A DNA stretch of 41,868 nt. Origin: Nitrospirota bacterium (GTDB taxonomy: Bacteria > Nitrospirota > Nitrospiria > Nitrospirales > UBA8639). The DNA lies in NCBI GenBank assembly GCA_027623995.1, contig JAQBUF010000027.1, forward strand, positions 1-41,868. Reading direction: 5' to 3'. The notes below the pieces were generated by a model. It made no database searches and had not been told where the DNA came from. It saw only the letters and a program-made list of their open reading frames with translations. The position numbers and the translations under genes were made by a program. Positions within the stretch are counted from its first letter, which is position 1. The number at the start of each line of letters is the position of its first letter. This document shows, one piece after another, positions 33,613 to 41,833 of the stretch.

Positions 33613-34161
33613 ATGGCAGTAGAGTCCTCAATTGGCAAACAAATTCGAGAAGTCCTGGCCACATCACTTCGACGAGACCCCTCGTCGATCAAACCGGAAC
33701 ATTCCCTTCGAGAGGACCTCGGCTTAGACTCCCTCATGACCTTTGAATTGTTATACGATTTAGAAAAAGCGTTTGATATGGAAATTCCCAATGACGACCT
33801 CCCTGGGCTACTCACATTAGATGACGTCGTGAAGTATGTGGAAGGCCGAGTCAATCCCAGCGCCAAAACCTCTACACCAAAGTCAACAGCGAAAACACCC
33901 GCTGCGGCCAAACTATCGAAGCCCGCCACACCAACCAAAGCGAAGAAGACACCTGAAGCCACTCAAGCCAAGCCTAAGCCCAAAGCAAAAGCTGAGATAC
34001 CAGCCAAGGAAAAAAAATCTACGGCCACGGAAAAAGCCAAAGCCACATCGCCCACAACAAAACCCCGGTCCACGTCAGCATCGACCAAACGAGTCGCAGC
34101 GACTACCGCCGCCACCAAGAAACGCACGGCAGCGGCCACACCCAAAGCGAAAAAGAAATGA
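33613..34161 (+). CDS. Acyl carrier protein with long basic Lys/Ala/Pro-rich C-terminal tail
   Basis: A 182-aa protein. Residues 1-80 are an acyl carrier domain with the phosphopantetheine site LGLDSLM (Ser40) and helices typical of AcpP. From about 82 to the end are roughly 100 residues of Lys, Ala, Thr, Pro and Ser with almost no hydrophobics, resembling histone H1-like or AlgP-type tails. Ordinary ACPs are about 80 aa and acidic, so this tail is unusual. The frame has no internal stops. AAAGGA lies 9 bases before the ATG. The stop overlaps the lpxD start as ATGA (34158-34161), implying translational coupling. It may serve lipid A acylation, but that is inference. Confidence 0.85.
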   Translation: MAVESSIGKQIREVLATSLRRDPSSIKPEHSLREDLGLDSLMTFELLYDLEKAFDMEIPNDDLPGLLTLDDVVKYVEGRVNPSAKTSTPKSTAKTPAAAKLSKPATPTKAKKTPEATQAKPKPKAKAEIPAKEKKSTATEKAKATSPTTKPRSTSASTKRVAATTAATKKRTAAATPKAKKK

Positions 34162-35237
34162 GCCAACCTGGCACCACTAGCATTTCCCTCAACGACCTTG
34201 CTCAAGCCATAGGAGTAAAACTATATGGTCAAGGTAATATTTCAATCACAGGCGTCAATAACCTTGAAGGCGCAAAACCAGGAGACCTGGCCTACCTCGC
34301 ACACCATCGATTTTTAGAGCAAGCCAAACAGTCACAAGTGTCCGCTCTCCTCGTTTCCAAACCTTATGACGAGCTGACCATTCCGCAATTGATCAGCGAC
34401 AATCCTCAATTTGATTTCATTCAATTGAGCAATCGTTTTTTCCCTATACCCCTGCCATCCAGGGGAGTAGCCCAAGCGATTTCGAAGGGAGAGAATGTTC
34501 GGATAGGTTCGGACGTGTCGATTGGTCCATTCGTCACTCTAGGCCATCGAAACACCATTGGTGATCGAGTGACCATTTATCCTGGAGTATGTCTGGGAAA
34601 CGATGTCAGTATTGGAGAAGATTCCATTGTCTATCCACACGTAGCCATTTTAGATCGCTGTGAAATTGGAGCCCGTGTCGTCATCCATGCTGGAACCGTC
34701 ATCGGAAGCGATGGGTTTGGTTACATCCAACACAAAGGGGTCAATCACAAAGTCCCTCATCGCGGGAATGTGAGAATCGAAGATGATGTGGAAATTGGAG
34801 CAAATGTCACCATTGACCGGGCCACCTTTGGATGCACACTTATTAAACGTGGGACGAAGATCGACAACCTCGTTCAAATCGCCCACAACGTAACTATTGG
34901 GGACAATTCCATTGTAGTGGCTCAAGTAGGCATTGCCGGGAGTACCACCATCGGACAACAAGTCATGATTGGTGGAAAAGCCGGGCTGGTCGATCATCTG
35001 ACCGTTGGGGATCACGCAAGAATTGCAGCTGGAGCCTCGGTGCTAAGAAATGTTGAGAAGGGAACGACAGTCGGAGGAGGAATTCCAGCCTTACCGGCGG
35101 AGGCCGCACTGAAAAGGCAGATATTAATTGATCGGCTACCAGAAATTCGTCAGGAGCTTACCGAGCTTGAAAAACGCGTGCAGGCCATCGAGGGCAAACC
35201 ACGCAAGACCAAAACACGGAAGACAAAAATTTCGTGA
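34158..35237 (+). CDS. lpxD: UDP-3-O-acylglucosamine N-acyltransferase
   Basis: A 359-aa trimeric enzyme that transfers a 3-hydroxyacyl chain from ACP to the 2-amino group of UDP-3-O-acylglucosamine, the third step of lipid A synthesis. The N-terminal UDP-binding domain (about 1-100, with [12 protein letters not shown]) precedes a left-handed beta-helix of hexapeptide repeats. [35 protein letters not shown] and [12 protein letters not shown] carry the expected His residues. A basic helical tail closes the protein. It overlaps the tailed ACP gene by 4 bases. lpxA, fabZ and lpxC are not in the window. Confidence 0.94.
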   Translation: MSQPGTTSISLNDLAQAIGVKLYGQGNISITGVNNLEGAKPGDLAYLAHHRFLEQAKQSQVSALLVSKPYDELTIPQLISDNPQFDFIQLSNRFFPIPLPSRGVAQAISKGENVRIGSDVSIGPFVTLGHRNTIGDRVTIYPGVCLGNDVSIGEDSIVYPHVAILDRCEIGARVVIHAGTVIGSDGFGYIQHKGVNHKVPHRGNVRIEDDVEIGANVTIDRATFGCTLIKRGTKIDNLVQIAHNVTIGDNSIVVAQVGIAGSTTIGQQVMIGGKAGLVDHLTVGDHARIAAGASVLRNVEKGTTVGGGIPALPAEAALKRQILIDRLPEIRQELTELEKRVQAIEGKPRKTKTRKTKIS

Positions 35238-35375
35238 TGCGTCAGGCGTGATACGTATCATGAGAAAAACCTTTGTCTTGTCCTAACGGATCACACCAGC
35301 CCCACCACAAACCACCTATTCACTAGTGAAAATGGTTGGACAAGAAAACAACAAATTTCAGAAACATGTCGTGAC

Positions 35376-35918
35376 TCACTTTTTATTAGGACGCCCCGTC
35401 GGAGGGATGACCTTGTGCCAAGTAAATAATTTCCCCCAAAAGAATCCTGCCCATGGGAGAAAAAATGCCGCCACATAATCCAACGATCCGGTGGAGAAGC
35501 ACCAGGCGGACAACCCAATTAACCCAGCCATTCCCAAGAAATACAACAACGGCATCATGATTCGCCCGGGATGATCGAGTTCAACTTCAGCCGGCAGCTT
35601 TTTTTGTCGATTCGGACTCCGCGAAGAGGCAGACTTCATTCGGGATGCAAAAAACCATGGGTATTTGTGGAGAATATAGCGGTGGTATCGTGTCTGGCTC
35701 CAACCTAACACAATGCCGACCACAATCAACAACGAACTTTTTGCAAACGTCCATTCATCATACGTCTCGATGATCAATTGATACACCAGCGCAACAAGAC
35801 CCACCACCATGGTGATCAATCCCAACACTCCTGACGGGAAGAGAATATAGGTCTTTATATAGACATGAGACTGCTCAACTTCGTTTTCTTTTCGTTTAAC
35901 CGTAATCACCTTACTCAT
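35376..35918 (-). CDS. Hypothetical four-helix membrane protein
   Basis: A 180-aa protein I do not recognise. It has two hydrophobic hairpins: helices at about 25-47 and 59-75, then at about 118-138 and 145-165. Between them is a basic, Ser-rich cytoplasmic loop (SRMKSASSRSPNRQKK). No enzyme motif is evident. It lies 34 bases downstream of the yacG-like gene on the same strand and may be co-transcribed with it. Its stop lies 138 bases from the convergent lpxD stop. Confidence 0.6.
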   Translation of the reverse strand: MSKVITVKRKENEVEQSHVYIKTYILFPSGVLGLITMVVGLVALVYQLIIETYDEWTFAKSSLLIVVGIVLGWSQTRYHRYILHKYPWFFASRMKSASSRSPNRQKKLPAEVELDHPGRIMMPLLYFLGMAGLIGLSAWCFSTGSLDYVAAFFLPWAGFFWGKLFTWHKVIPPTGRPNKK

Positions 35919-35952
35919 AAAATTTCAAACTCCAATACCTCAATAAACCTCG

Positions 35953-36132
35953 TTACATGTCCTGTTCATCAGGAGAAAGAAATGTTTGCGTGGCAGTATC
36001 CTCTGGGATCGTGTACTCTTCTGACGCCCAAGCTCCCAAATCAATGACCTGGCATCGTTCTGAACAAAACGGACCAAAGGCATTCCCCTCCCATTGAACT
36101 TCACTCTGACAACGAGGACATGGATGTTTCAT
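35953..36132 (-). CDS. yacG: YacG-like zinc-finger protein (DNA gyrase inhibitor family), 59 aa
   Basis: A short gene that is easy to miss. The 59-aa product starts [14 protein letters not shown] and continues [20 protein letters not shown], giving a four-Cys zinc site of the form CxxC-x15-CxxxC. The CS-RC--IDLG-W motif is the YacG signature. E. coli YacG binds GyrB and inhibits gyrase; whether that holds here is unknown. There is no ribosome binding site before the ATG. A perfect TATAAT (minus strand, 36146-36141) lies only 8 bases upstream of the start codon, which suggests a leaderless mRNA. The membrane-protein gene follows after 34 bases. Confidence 0.8.
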   Translation of the reverse strand: MKHPCPRCQSEVQWEGNAFGPFCSERCQVIDLGAWASEEYTIPEDTATQTFLSPDEQDM

Positions 36133-36140
36133 GGTTGGCC

Positions 36141-36169
36141 ATTATAACAGGCCGATTCCCGGCTTTGAA
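36141..36169 (-). promoter_or_regulatory. Candidate promoter of the yacG-like gene
   Basis: On the minus strand, TTCAAA and TATAAT are separated by 17 bases. The -10 matches the sigma-70 consensus perfectly and the -35 at 4 of 6. The -10 ends 8 bases before the ATG. Confidence 0.5.
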
Positions 36170-36398
36170 CCTACGAGAACATACGGTTGAAATTGACCTT
36201 GCTACACCGAATGGTTCCCAGTCAAACAATATCCCTAAATAAGTCATCAGAGTGGAAAAAGGTAAGGAATATGTGGGATTTCTGGCAGAAACCCTGGGAG
36301 GAACCTACTTAAGCCAACTTGCTATTACCCGCTTAGCAGGGTAACGTGTACAGAAGATTCAATCAGGCGCACATATCAGAAGGGAATTATCCGAGCCT

Positions 36399-36584
36399 AT
36401 GAAAAATGTTCAAGTCGTCTTTAATATCCAGGTCCCTGACCATGTTTCAGAACACGAAGTCAGTGGACGACTGCACCAAGTCATTGGATCTATTCTTGAT
36501 CAGGAATTTGGACTCTCCGGAAATATGCAAGACCCCTTCACATCTTCCTTTGATGACCACGACAATCACGCTGGTCACGCCTAA
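36399..36584 (+). CDS. Small hypothetical protein with His/Asp-rich end
   Basis: A 61-aa open frame with balanced protein-like composition: MKNVQVVFNIQVPDHVSEHEVSGRL at the start, a probable helix in the middle and an acidic, His-rich end (DDHDNHAGHA) that could bind metal. No family is recognised. The nearest purine-rich sequence (AAGGG) is about 19 bases before the ATG, too far to be a good ribosome binding site. It may or may not be a real gene. Confidence 0.4.
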   Translation: MKNVQVVFNIQVPDHVSEHEVSGRLHQVIGSILDQEFGLSGNMQDPFTSSFDDHDNHAGHA

Positions 36585-36715
36585 TTTAATTTTTTCACCT
36601 GATCATAGTAATATCGAGCCCGCCCCTCTTTCTTTTCAGAATGAATAATTCTGAGCCATTTTCGACACTCCAGGAATCACCAGGTCATCCCTATTCGACG
36701 GACTCTTCGCACCAA

Positions 36716-37048
36716 TTAGGCTGCACTGCGGGATTGCGAATCGTTGGGAAAAATGCGCAACATGCTCGGCAGATCGGCTCTGGTCATCTGCTCACGTACG
36801 GACGGTTGCGGGTTCACCGCATAGGTTTCACCTCCAATTTTCTTCAGCCGATGCGCCACGAGGAAAATAATTCCCAAGCCAAACTGGTCGATGGATGAGA
36901 CCTGAGATAAATCAAACGTGACTTTCGAGTACGAATGAATGCGACCCTGCCTAAGAAGTTTGAGGATTTTTTTTGCTGTCCGATGATTAAAAAGACCATA
37001 CAGCCTGAGCACAAGAACGTCGTCTTGAACCAACAAGGAAAACTTCAT
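36716..37048 (-). CDS. STAS-domain protein (anti-sigma-factor-antagonist-like)
   Basis: A 110-aa cytoplasmic protein with a single STAS domain of the SpoIIAA/RsbV type, which in the family relays partner switching between anti-sigma factors and sigma factors. The core VTFDLSQVSSIDQFGLGIIFLVAHRLKK is clear. The usual DSSG phosphorylation motif is DQFG here (D54-G57), so the phosphorylatable Ser is missing, and control by a cognate kinase seems unlikely. No RsbW-like kinase or sigma factor is nearby. It is flanked by a small hypothetical gene and the IS graveyard. Confidence 0.82.
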   Translation of the reverse strand: MKFSLLVQDDVLVLRLYGLFNHRTAKKILKLLRQGRIHSYSKVTFDLSQVSSIDQFGLGIIFLVAHRLKKIGGETYAVNPQPSVREQMTRADLPSMLRIFPNDSQSRSAA

Positions 37049-37335
37049 AGATCAAGCCTCCGCGATGGTGAATGGTTTGTACAAAAATACATTCTTCCGT
37101 GTGTCAATTCTCATTAGGCATCCAAAGCGACGTTAAGACAATGACGTAAATGACGTACACATTCATACGTATATGAATAAAAGTTACCCATTCAAGATTC
37201 CAGCCCCCCCTAAAAACATCTCCTTTGAATTTTGAGTGAGTCCTGCTTTCTTTTTGGTATTGGCTATGCGATGCTTGCCTTCCATAATGAGGGTATGCGC
37301 TGATCAGGCTCTCGCTTGAGCCCTTGATAAGGCAA

Positions 37336-38506
37336 TTACCTCGCCAGAAACGGGACGAAGTGATTGTTAAAGAGTTGATAGAGGGTTCGAGACCCTCGTG
37401 TTTTCCTAGGACGGTTATTGAGGTAGACAACGGCCTTCTTCACTTGATGCCATGAGATCATCCTGAAATCCGTTTGCTTCAGGAAAAACTGTCGCAGGAG
37501 TCCGTTCGCGTGCTCATTAATGCCTCACTCCCCAAAGGAATAGGGATGAGCAAAATAGGTAGTCGCCTCATGAGCGCGAGCAATCCGTTCATGCTTCACA
37601 CGCTCTTTGAATGGCCAAAGAGCCGAATGATGGCGTGACACACCACGTAGGCTGACCAGCTCAAGACTCGAGAGCAGACCGTATACAAGGAGGCGCGGTC
37701 CACCACCATCACCAGAACGATTTTGCGATCTTTCCCAATGATCGTATCACACTCCCAGCCCCCAAGGCGTTCCTTCTTTTCCACTTCGTGAGGACGCTCC
37801 GTGATCGAGATGCGATGGGGAATACAGGAAGCGCGAGCACCGGAGCCATAGCGCTTGCAACGACGGCACCCTCCTTGACGCCGAAACAGACTCAATGCCG
37901 CTTTTCGTGTGAGACCACTGTGGATGAACCGATAAATCGTTTCATGACTGAGGCTCAAAGTATGATGTTATTTGAGATACCCGCGGCCTTGCTCATAGCT
38001 TAAGTATTGACGACCAAGCTGCGTGATCAATCGGGCGGATTCCTCTGTGAGCTTGCAAGACTTGAATTGATTCGCATGCTGTTTTCGATGTCTCACAATC
38101 TGCCTAGCCCAGTGATAGGTATAAAAATGACACTGCGGATAGGTATTGGGAATGTTGAAAAAAACCGCCAGCGGCGTTCCCTGGCATTGCCGAAGCGGCT
38201 CGCGCAGACATAGTCGCCCATTTGCCGTGCTCACGTACTGGGAGTACGCTCCGCGCGTCAAAACGGCTGCGGCCTTGCTGGACGAACTTTTTTGAACATT
38301 CCCCCTCACTGATGTCGGTTGCCGCCCTGAAGCTATGGCCAATGAACATGAAATATTCAACAGGCCCGTATTCCGTTTGAGTTCTCGACTGAGGGTCGAG
38401 GGGGTAAAGCCCAAGGACCTAGGCAATCTGCTTTTGCATGTTCACTGCCCACAGAGCTTGTCAGATGTAAGACCTACTCGTTGCCTCAATGCTGATAGTG
38501 TTTCAT
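37336..38506 (-). pseudogene. IS30-family transposase remnant, interrupted by a mobile repeat
   Basis: Reading from the minus strand: MKHYQH near 38506, then after frameshifts an HTH segment (LGFTPSTLSRELKRN), then the 220-bp insertion. The frame resumes with YHWARQIVRHRKQHA, SHETIYRFIH, the catalytic-core GGWECDTIIGKDRK and VMVVDRAS, and the end NEHANGLLRQFF with VVYLNNRPRK. Stops and frameshifts are seen near 37968 (in-frame TAA), near 37605 (frameshift) and in the Arg position before GINEHANG (TGA). Without the insertion and its duplication the gene would be about 315 codons, normal for IS30. Clearly dead. Confidence 0.88.
38148..38367. mobile_element. Non-autonomous mobile repeat, copy 2 (220 bp), inside the IS30 remnant
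   Basis: Same element as 25819-26007, with the same ends and the same inner hairpin. A perfect 5-bp duplication GTATT flanks it (38143-38147 and 38368-38372). Removing the element and one duplication restores the IS30 sequence after RELKRNTG. It is 31 bases longer than copy 1: a 34-base extra segment (38180-38213) less a 3-base deletion near the other end. Confidence 0.85.
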
Positions 38507-38642
38507 GGGTGCAAGGCCTCCGGTGACCTGGATTGTTTCCGCTAATCATCGTACCTCATAGAAGATCCCTGAGGGATTTCACTAATTGTTTAGTTCCACA
38601 GTCTTCTGGAGTACGCCATCCCAAACTTCAGGAGGTGGATTT

Positions 38643-39082
38643 ATGGGCAGTCTACACCATGCTCATGCCACGACCATGGGCCGAGTCCGAAAAGAAATAC
38701 AAGACTCTTCAGAGACACTCGCGGTCTTAGCGGCCCGCTACCCTATCAATCCGAAGACGGTGTGGCCTTGGAAGCACGCGGGCCGCCTTGAAGACGCCAC
38801 GAGCGGGCCTCGCTCTCCGCGTTCGACGGTGCTCGCGCCGGAGGAAGAACAAGCGATCTGTGAGTTCCGGTGCCTGACGCGGTTTTCTGTGGACGACGTC
38901 TATATCTCGCGCAAGCCACACCTCCCGGCACTCAGCCGCTCGAATCTGCATCGCTGTGCTGGTGCGGCATGGACTGAACCGCTTGGAGCTCAAAGACAGC
39001 CCCCAGCCAGACGGGGCGAAAAAAAAGCCGTCCAAGGACTATGACATTAACTATGGGCCTATCGACATCACGGAAATTCTGG
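38643..39082 (+). pseudogene. IS481-family transposase, 5' fragment, frameshifted and truncated
   Basis: Starts MGSLHHAHATT at 38643 with AGGAGG at 38630-38635. It continues with an HTH segment (AVLAARYPINPKTVWPW) and PRSTVLAPEEEQAICEFR, as in IS481-type transposases. A frameshift near 38950 moves the continuation to the next frame (VRHGLNRLELKDSPQPDG, then YDINYGPIDITEI, the start of the rve integrase core). It ends where the IS256-B terminal repeat begins at 39083. The remainder would lie beyond the window if IS256-B inserted here. Confidence 0.85.
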
Positions 39083-39123
39083 GAGTTATACTCAAAAGTT
39101 GGGGATGACCTGAAAATCAAAGG

Positions 39124-39188
39124 CGGCGTATCCTGGTGATAAGCACATCACCAACCTTTCAGACAAAAGGAGGATACGCCATGAAAAA
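39124..39188 (+). other. Displaced leader and first codons of the IS256-B transposase
   Basis: Contains an inverted repeat (GGCGTATCCT near 39125-39134 with AGGATACGCC at 39171-39180), an inner hairpin GGTGAT-AAGCAC-ATCACC, a strong ribosome binding site AAAAGGAGG and the ATG at 39181. The CATGAAAAA at 39180-39188 is one copy of the 9-bp duplication made by element A. The signal now leads into A and encodes nothing useful. Confidence 0.65.
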
Positions 39189-40581
39189 GAGCTATTGTCA
39201 AATCTGGTGTCTGAGGCGTTGGTTACGCGGCGACGGGTTCGTTCATTGTGACTTCTATTCCATCTGTAAATTGCACCCCCTTCATCACCAAAGCCAACTG
39301 CCGGAATCCCCTCAGTCGTCGCCAGGTTTGTTCCGCACAGCGGCCGAGCTTGAACATCATGTGTAACATCCCATCCCGCGTCAGACAGCCTTTGGTGCGC
39401 TTCGTTCGGTGCCGGATCGTGCCAAAGGTTGATTCAATGGGATTCGTGGTGCGTAGACTTTGCCAGTGTGCCGCCGGAAACGCATAGAACGTGAGTAAGG
39501 CCTCTCGATCTTTCTCAAGGCAGGCCGTCGCCTTCGGGTACTTCGCTTCATAGGTCGTCAGAAACACCCCGAACGCTCGGTTCGCATCGGCTTTGGTCGC
39601 TGCCTGCCAGATCTCGTGCAGCGCCTGTTTCGCTTTGGGCTGCACGCTCTTCGGCAAGGCATTGAGGACATTCCGAGTTTTATGCACCCAACAGCGCTGC
39701 GGCTGAGTGGTGGGGTAGACTTCCTCCAATGCGCCCCAGAATCCCAGGGCCCCATCGCCAATGGCGACAGTCGGGGCCTTCATGCCGCGGGCCTTGAGTG
39801 GGAGCCCCGTACCTCTCGCCAACTTTGCGTCGACTCCCGCACCCCATCTTCGATGGCTAAGAGCTGCTTCTCCCCCTGGCTCGTGACCCCGATGACCACT
39901 CACGCACAGAGCCGTTGGTCGTCAGCTCGAAGCCCGCTGTAAATCCCGTCAACCCAGACATACACCCAAGTCTCCTCATCAAGGCGTTGCTGGCGCCACG
40001 TCTGGTACTCCGTTCGCCAGGTCTGCTTTAACCGCGCCACCGTACTGGCCGAGAGGCCTTTGGCCTCCGGACCCACTAAGGCTTCCAAGGCCGTCTGCAT
40101 CTCGCCTGTCGAAATGCCTTGCAAATAGAGCCACGGAATCGCCGCTTCCAGCGTGGCCGATTTCCGTACATACGGCGGTACCAACGCAGAGTGAAAAGTG
40201 ACCGGCGGCCCTTGACGACTGCGCACCTTCGGGACTTGGACCGACACCGGGCCCAGGCCTGTTTGAATCTCCCGCTCAGGATGATGCCCACTGCCAACAA
40301 CCATAGCTCGCCCCTGCTCATCCTGCTGATCCGCATACTGCGCTAATAATTCGGCTCGCTCTGCCTCCAAGGCCTGGGCCAGGAGCTGCCGGGCACCGGT
40401 TCGAAGTAACTCGGTTAACGTATCTCGGCTCACTGGTTCTTCTGATGGTGGTTGGCTATCCTCTGGCATCGTGGCGTCTCTCCTTTTTGGTGGTTGATCT
40501 AAGGATGTCTTGCAACACCCATTTCAACCCGAGACGCCGCGTCTTTTCAACTCACCCAAACACCACTTTCAACTATAACTC
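39189..40581 (-). mobile_element. IS256-family element A (1393 bp), nested in B
   Basis: The terminal inverted repeats match well over about 27 bases: the left begins GAGCTATTGTCAAATCTGG and the right, read inverted, begins GAGTTATAGTTGAAAGTGG. A perfect 9-bp target duplication CATGAAAAA lies at 39180-39188 and 40582-40590. IS256 elements typically duplicate 8-9 bp. The single transposase gene is on the minus strand and broken. Confidence 0.88.
39223..40469 (-). pseudogene. IS256-family (mutator) transposase of element A, broken
   Basis: The start MPEDSQPPSEEPVSRDTL at 40469 has AAGGAG upstream. The N-terminal half is intact to VYVWVDGIYSGLRADDQRLCA, containing the first catalytic Asp. Then comes an in-frame TGA at about 39900, where family members read Leu before VVIG. 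A frameshift near 39800 follows in the stretch between QSWREV and GLPLKARG. The rest, with GDGALGFW (second Asp), RCWVHKTRNV and NPIESTF (Glu), is in the shifted frame and ends at 39223. Two lesions make it inactive. Similarity to the B transposase is clear but moderate. Confidence 0.9.
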
Positions 40582-40582
40582 C

Positions 40583-41833
40583 ATGAAAAAGCGTAGCCGT
40601 GTCGAGCAGAAAAATCCAGATGAGTATACAGCGGACCCTTTAACCGCGGTGCTCCGGAAGGGGGCTCGGGATCTCCTGGCTCAAGCGGTGGAGGAGGAAG
40701 CCACCGCCTTTCTTGCCGCTCATGCGGCTATTCGAGATGACGCAGGGCATCAGATGATTGTACTCAATGGACACCTCCCCGAACGCACCATTCAAACCGG
40801 CATTGGGGCCATTCCGGTCTGCGGGCGGCGGGTCCGGGATCAACGGAACATCCCGAAGGCCGATCGCCTTCAGTTGAGCTCTCAGGTCTTGCCCCGCTAT
40901 CTCCGGCGGAGCAAGAGTCTGGAGGAGTTGATTCCGTGGCTCTATTTGAAAGGGGTTTCGACTGGAGATTTCTCCGAAGCGTTACGGGCTCTCGTGGGTC
41001 GTCCTGCCGGGCTCTCCCCGGCCACGGGGTGTCGGTTGAAGGCTGGCTGGCAGCAAGAATGGGAGGTGTGGCAGCAGCGGGATCTGACGGGGAAGCGATA
41101 TGTCTACTTCTGGGTGGATGGGTTGCACGTGAATGTGCGGATGGAGGACGCTCCCTGTCTCTTGGTCGTGATTGGGGCCACGGCTGACGGGCACAAAGAG
41201 CTGGTCGCCGTGGAGGATGGAATCCGGGAGAGCGAACACTCCTGGAAGGCCCTCCTCCTCAATCTCCGCCGCCGGGGCTTGACGATAGGGCCAGACCTGG
41301 CGACGGGCGATGGGGCCTTGGGGTTCTGGAAAGCCCTGCCTCAGGTCTATGCCCCGACCAAGGGGCAACGGTGTTGGGTGCATAAGACGGCGAACGTGTT
41401 CAATAAACTGCCGAAGAGCCTACAGGCGAAAGCCAAGGCCGGACTCCATGACATCTGGATGGCCCCCACGAAGGTCCAGGCCGACAAGGCGTTTGACGGA
41501 TTCCTCCAGATCTATCAGGAAAAATATCCCAAGGCGGCCGACTGTTTGCAGAAGGATCGAGAGGCCCTCCTGGCGTTCTATCAGTTTCCGGCGGAGCACT
41601 GGCAGCATATTCGCACCACCAATCCGATTGAGTCGACATTTGCCACGGTGCGCTTACGCACCGCCAAGACTCGCGGGTGTCTCTCTCGGACAACGGCCTT
41701 GACCATGGCGTTCCAAGTGGTGCGCTGTGCAGAGAAAACGTGGCGTCGGTTGCGAGGCTATCACCGATTGGCAGAGATCATCGCAGGCATTGAATTCATT
41801 GATGGAGAAAAGAAAGCCAGGAAGGCCGCCTAG
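40583..41833 (+). CDS. IS256-family (mutator) transposase of element B, intact frame
   Basis: A 416-aa DDE transposase that cuts and pastes or copies the element. The catalytic residues are in place: D179 (YFWVDGLHVN), D243 (TGDGALGFW) and E350 (TNPIESTF), with the family's RCWVHKTANV. The ATG at 40583 is the correct start by homology; a longer frame from 40445 only reads through element A's end. That ATG is part of the 9-bp duplication, so the coding frame survived the insertion of A. However, the native AAAAGGAGG is now 1.4 kb upstream, and the bases before this ATG show no ribosome binding site. Confidence 0.92.
   Translation: MKKRSRVEQKNPDEYTADPLTAVLRKGARDLLAQAVEEEATAFLAAHAAIRDDAGHQMIVLNGHLPERTIQTGIGAIPVCGRRVRDQRNIPKADRLQLSSQVLPRYLRRSKSLEELIPWLYLKGVSTGDFSEALRALVGRPAGLSPATGCRLKAGWQQEWEVWQQRDLTGKRYVYFWVDGLHVNVRMEDAPCLLVVIGATADGHKELVAVEDGIRESEHSWKALLLNLRRRGLTIGPDLATGDGALGFWKALPQVYAPTKGQRCWVHKTANVFNKLPKSLQAKAKAGLHDIWMAPTKVQADKAFDGFLQIYQEKYPKAADCLQKDREALLAFYQFPAEHWQHIRTTNPIESTFATVRLRTAKTRGCLSRTTALTMAFQVVRCAEKTWRRLRGYHRLAEIIAGIEFIDGEKKARKAA

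Noticed and set aside
36258-36315. Tiny ORF MWDFWQKPWEEPT with AAGGA upstream
   Set aside because: Only 13 codons and no way to judge coding potential from one sequence; could be chance.
36641-36898. 85-aa plus-strand open frame
   Set aside because: Antisense to the STAS gene and of atypical composition.
37104-37430. 108-aa minus-strand open frame
   Set aside because: Its first part is an out-of-frame reading of the IS30 C-terminus and the rest is intergenic sequence.
38104-38426. Proteins read through the 220-bp repeat, such as frames containing VQQGRSRFDARS
   Set aside because: They are translations of the mobile repeat fused to IS30 fragments, and the same strings occur at 25.8-26.0 kb; not genes.
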